From: Lachnospiraceae bacterium
Lineage (GTDB): Bacteria; Bacillota; Clostridia; Lachnospirales; Lachnospiraceae
Direction: 5' to 3'
Length of the DNA: 8,137 nucleotides
NCBI GenBank assembly: GCA_024697505.1
Contig: JAILFQ010000284.1
Location: 1 to 8,137, forward strand
Shown here: positions 7,218-8,137 of the stretch, in pieces
Position numbering within the stretch: the stretch's first letter is position 1
Layout: every line of letters starts with the position of its first letter
Notes under the pieces: generated by a model
Databases searched by the model: none
Seen by the model: only the letters and a program-made list of their open reading frames with translations
What the model was told of the DNA's origin: nothing
Made by a program: the position numbers and the translations under genes

Positions 7218-8009
7218 ATGTTAGATGTCTGCTTACTTGGCACAAGCGGAATGATGCCGCTCCCCGGGAGATGGCTTACTTCTCTTATTGCCAAATTCAA
7301 CGGAAAAGGATTTCTTATAGATTGTGGCGAAGGAACACAGATTGCGGTAAGAGAAGCCGGATGGAGCTTCCATGACATAGACGTGATCTGTTTTACCCAC
7401 TACCATGGCGACCACATAAGCGGGCTTCCGGGCCTTCTTCTTTCCATGGGTAATGCCGAAAGAACCGAACCGGTTATCCTGATAGGCCCAAAGGGCCTTG
7501 AAAAGGTTGTTTCATCATTACGCATAATAGCTCCGGAACTTCCTTTTGAAATAAAAATGATAGAAATAGAGGGGGTTACGGAAAAGTTTGAACTTTTTGG
7601 GTGCGAGATTAACGCCTTCAAGGTAAACCATAACGTAACCTGTTACGGATATTCCCTTACTATACACAGAACCGGCCGTTTTTACGCCGAGAAAGCTAAA
7701 GAACTTGGAATTCCGCTTAATTGCTGGAGCAAACTCCAAAAGGGTGAAACGGTGGAAGCAGACGGGAAGTGCTTTACTCCCGATATGGTGCTTGGTCCGG
7801 AGAGAAAGGGAATTAAAGTAACTTACTGCACCGATACAAGACCTGTAGACAGAATCGCGGAGTTTGCTGCAAAGTCGGATCTCTTCATTTGTGAGGGGAT
7901 GTATGCGGAAGCTGATAAACAGGTAAAAGCGGTTGAACATAAACATATGATGTTTGCTGAAGCGGCAAAACTGGCTGCAAAAGCAGAAGTGGGACAGATG
8001 TGGCTAACC
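7218..8009 (+). CDS. rnz: Ribonuclease Z, 3'-truncated at a chimeric junction
   Basis: RNase Z is a cytoplasmic zinc metallo-beta-lactamase-fold endonuclease that removes the 3' trailer of precursor tRNAs. The N-terminus ([20 protein letters not shown]) is typical of the clostridial form. Zinc-ligand and catalytic residues are visible: His61, His63, Asp65 and His66 in [14 protein letters not shown], His138 in NHNVTCYGY, Asp206 in CTDTRP, and His243 in EHKHMMF. They line up with the B. subtilis enzyme's His63/65, Asp67, His68, His140 and Asp211. Similarity stops after GQMWLT (residue 264), one residue before the expected final zinc ligand in the family 'LTHFSP' motif, so about 40-45 residues are missing. 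The frame happens to stay open to the window edge, but those codons are antisense to a ychF fragment and are not RNase Z. GAGG lies 5 bases before the ATG. The native gene is probably intact and the truncation an artefact of the junction. Confidence 0.93.
8004..8009. other. Chimeric junction between Firmicutes rnz and Bacteroidales-type ychF
   Basis: RNase Z similarity on the + strand extends to about 8009 (Trp-Leu-Thr). YchF similarity on the minus strand extends down to about 8006 (Glu-Leu-Val). The few shared bases (about CTAACC) look like short microhomology at a join. Leucine codons change at the same place: the rnz part uses 15 CTT and 2 CTG of 24, and the ychF part uses 4 CTG, 1 TTG and no CTT. 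No insertion sequence, repeat or integrase lies nearby. Confidence 0.8.
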
Positions 8010-8137
8010 AGTTCTGCCAGTTTTGTCAGTCTTTCATCTGGAACAGTAATGACACCCACATTGGGTTCAATAGTACAAAAGGGGAAATTGGCTGCCTGTG
8101 CCTTAGCACTCGACAGACAGTTGAACAAAGTAGACTT
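8006..8137 (-). CDS. ychF: GTPase YchF (Obg-like), N-terminal fragment, Bacteroidales-like, both ends missing
   Basis: Reading from the window's right edge on the minus strand gives 44 codons beginning [19 protein letters not shown] and continuing [25 protein letters not shown]. This is the YchF/OLA1 P-loop GTPase/ATPase just after the start of its G1 motif (the Lys-Ser-Thr of GxxNVGKST), through the conserved [10 protein letters not shown] segment. By comparison with the family it covers about residues 15-58 of ~365. The exact wording matches the Bacteroides/Prevotella form as I remember it, rather than clostridial YchF. The true start codon is outside the window; the TTG at 8128-8126 is an internal leucine, not a start. 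After Leu-Val the frame continues into antisense rnz, which has no YchF similarity. YchF is a cytoplasmic, ribosome-associated nucleotidase, but this fragment cannot function as it stands. Confidence 0.85.

Noticed and set aside
7518..7946. 142-codon minus-strand frame inside rnz
   Set aside because: It is antisense to the conserved RNase Z core and has no recognisable motif, so it is a shadow frame.
7823..8128. 101-codon minus-strand frame as a complete small gene
   Set aside because: Only its first ~41 residues are YchF and its apparent TTG start is an internal leucine. The remainder is antisense rnz joined across the chimeric junction.
7990..8137. Toxin, CDI-like or phase-variable C-terminal swap on RNase Z
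   Set aside because: The new sequence is simply the complement of a housekeeping GTPase gene from another phylum, without repeats or recombinase sites, so a programmed exchange is not supported.
1..8137. CRISPR arrays, insertion sequences, tRNA or rRNA genes, riboswitches
   Set aside because: No regular direct repeats, transposase motifs, tRNA-like cloverleaf sequence or rRNA sequence were recognised, and intergenic space is too short for a standard riboswitch.

Overview
The first ~8.0 kb reads as one strand of a low-to-moderate GC Firmicutes chromosome. Protein similarity recalled from memory points to Clostridia, most likely a gut or rumen Lachnospiraceae. Supporting signs are the strong preference for CTT leucine codons, the clostridial form of RNase Z and the Tex and t6A-gene sequences. 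All genes in this part lie on the + strand with very short gaps or overlaps, and I see no convincing intrinsic terminator between them.

Region 1 (1-2442) is the end of a nucleoside-type ABC importer operon. It holds the C-terminus of the ATPase, then two BPD_transp_2 permeases related to B. subtilis YufP/YufQ (NupP/NupQ), joined by ATGA and TAATG overlaps. Region 2 (about 2450-4880) is tex, an RNA-binding, transcription-associated protein with an apparent lysine/glutamate/alanine-rich insertion before its S1 domain. Region 3 (4905-5555) is a two-helix membrane protein with a YcxB-like domain and an acidic tail. Region 4 (5548-8009) is a tRNA-maturation group. tsaE and tsaB belong to the t6A37 modification pathway, rimI is their usual acetyltransferase companion, and rnz encodes the tRNA 3'-end endonuclease. 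tsaD, often next to these genes, is not in the window.

Region 5 (about 8004-8137) does not belong with the rest. At about 8004-8009 the rnz reading frame loses family similarity just before its last zinc-ligand histidine. The remaining ~130 bases are, on the minus strand, an N-terminal piece of the GTPase YchF in a form I recognise from Bacteroidales (Bacteroides/Prevotella). Leucine codon choice changes from CTT to CTG at the same point. The simplest reading is a chimeric join between DNA of two phyla, from assembly, library preparation or amplification, rather than a biological fusion. It is the most notable thing here. I did not find a new biological system; the rest is ordinary core-genome content with a few unusual low-complexity segments.
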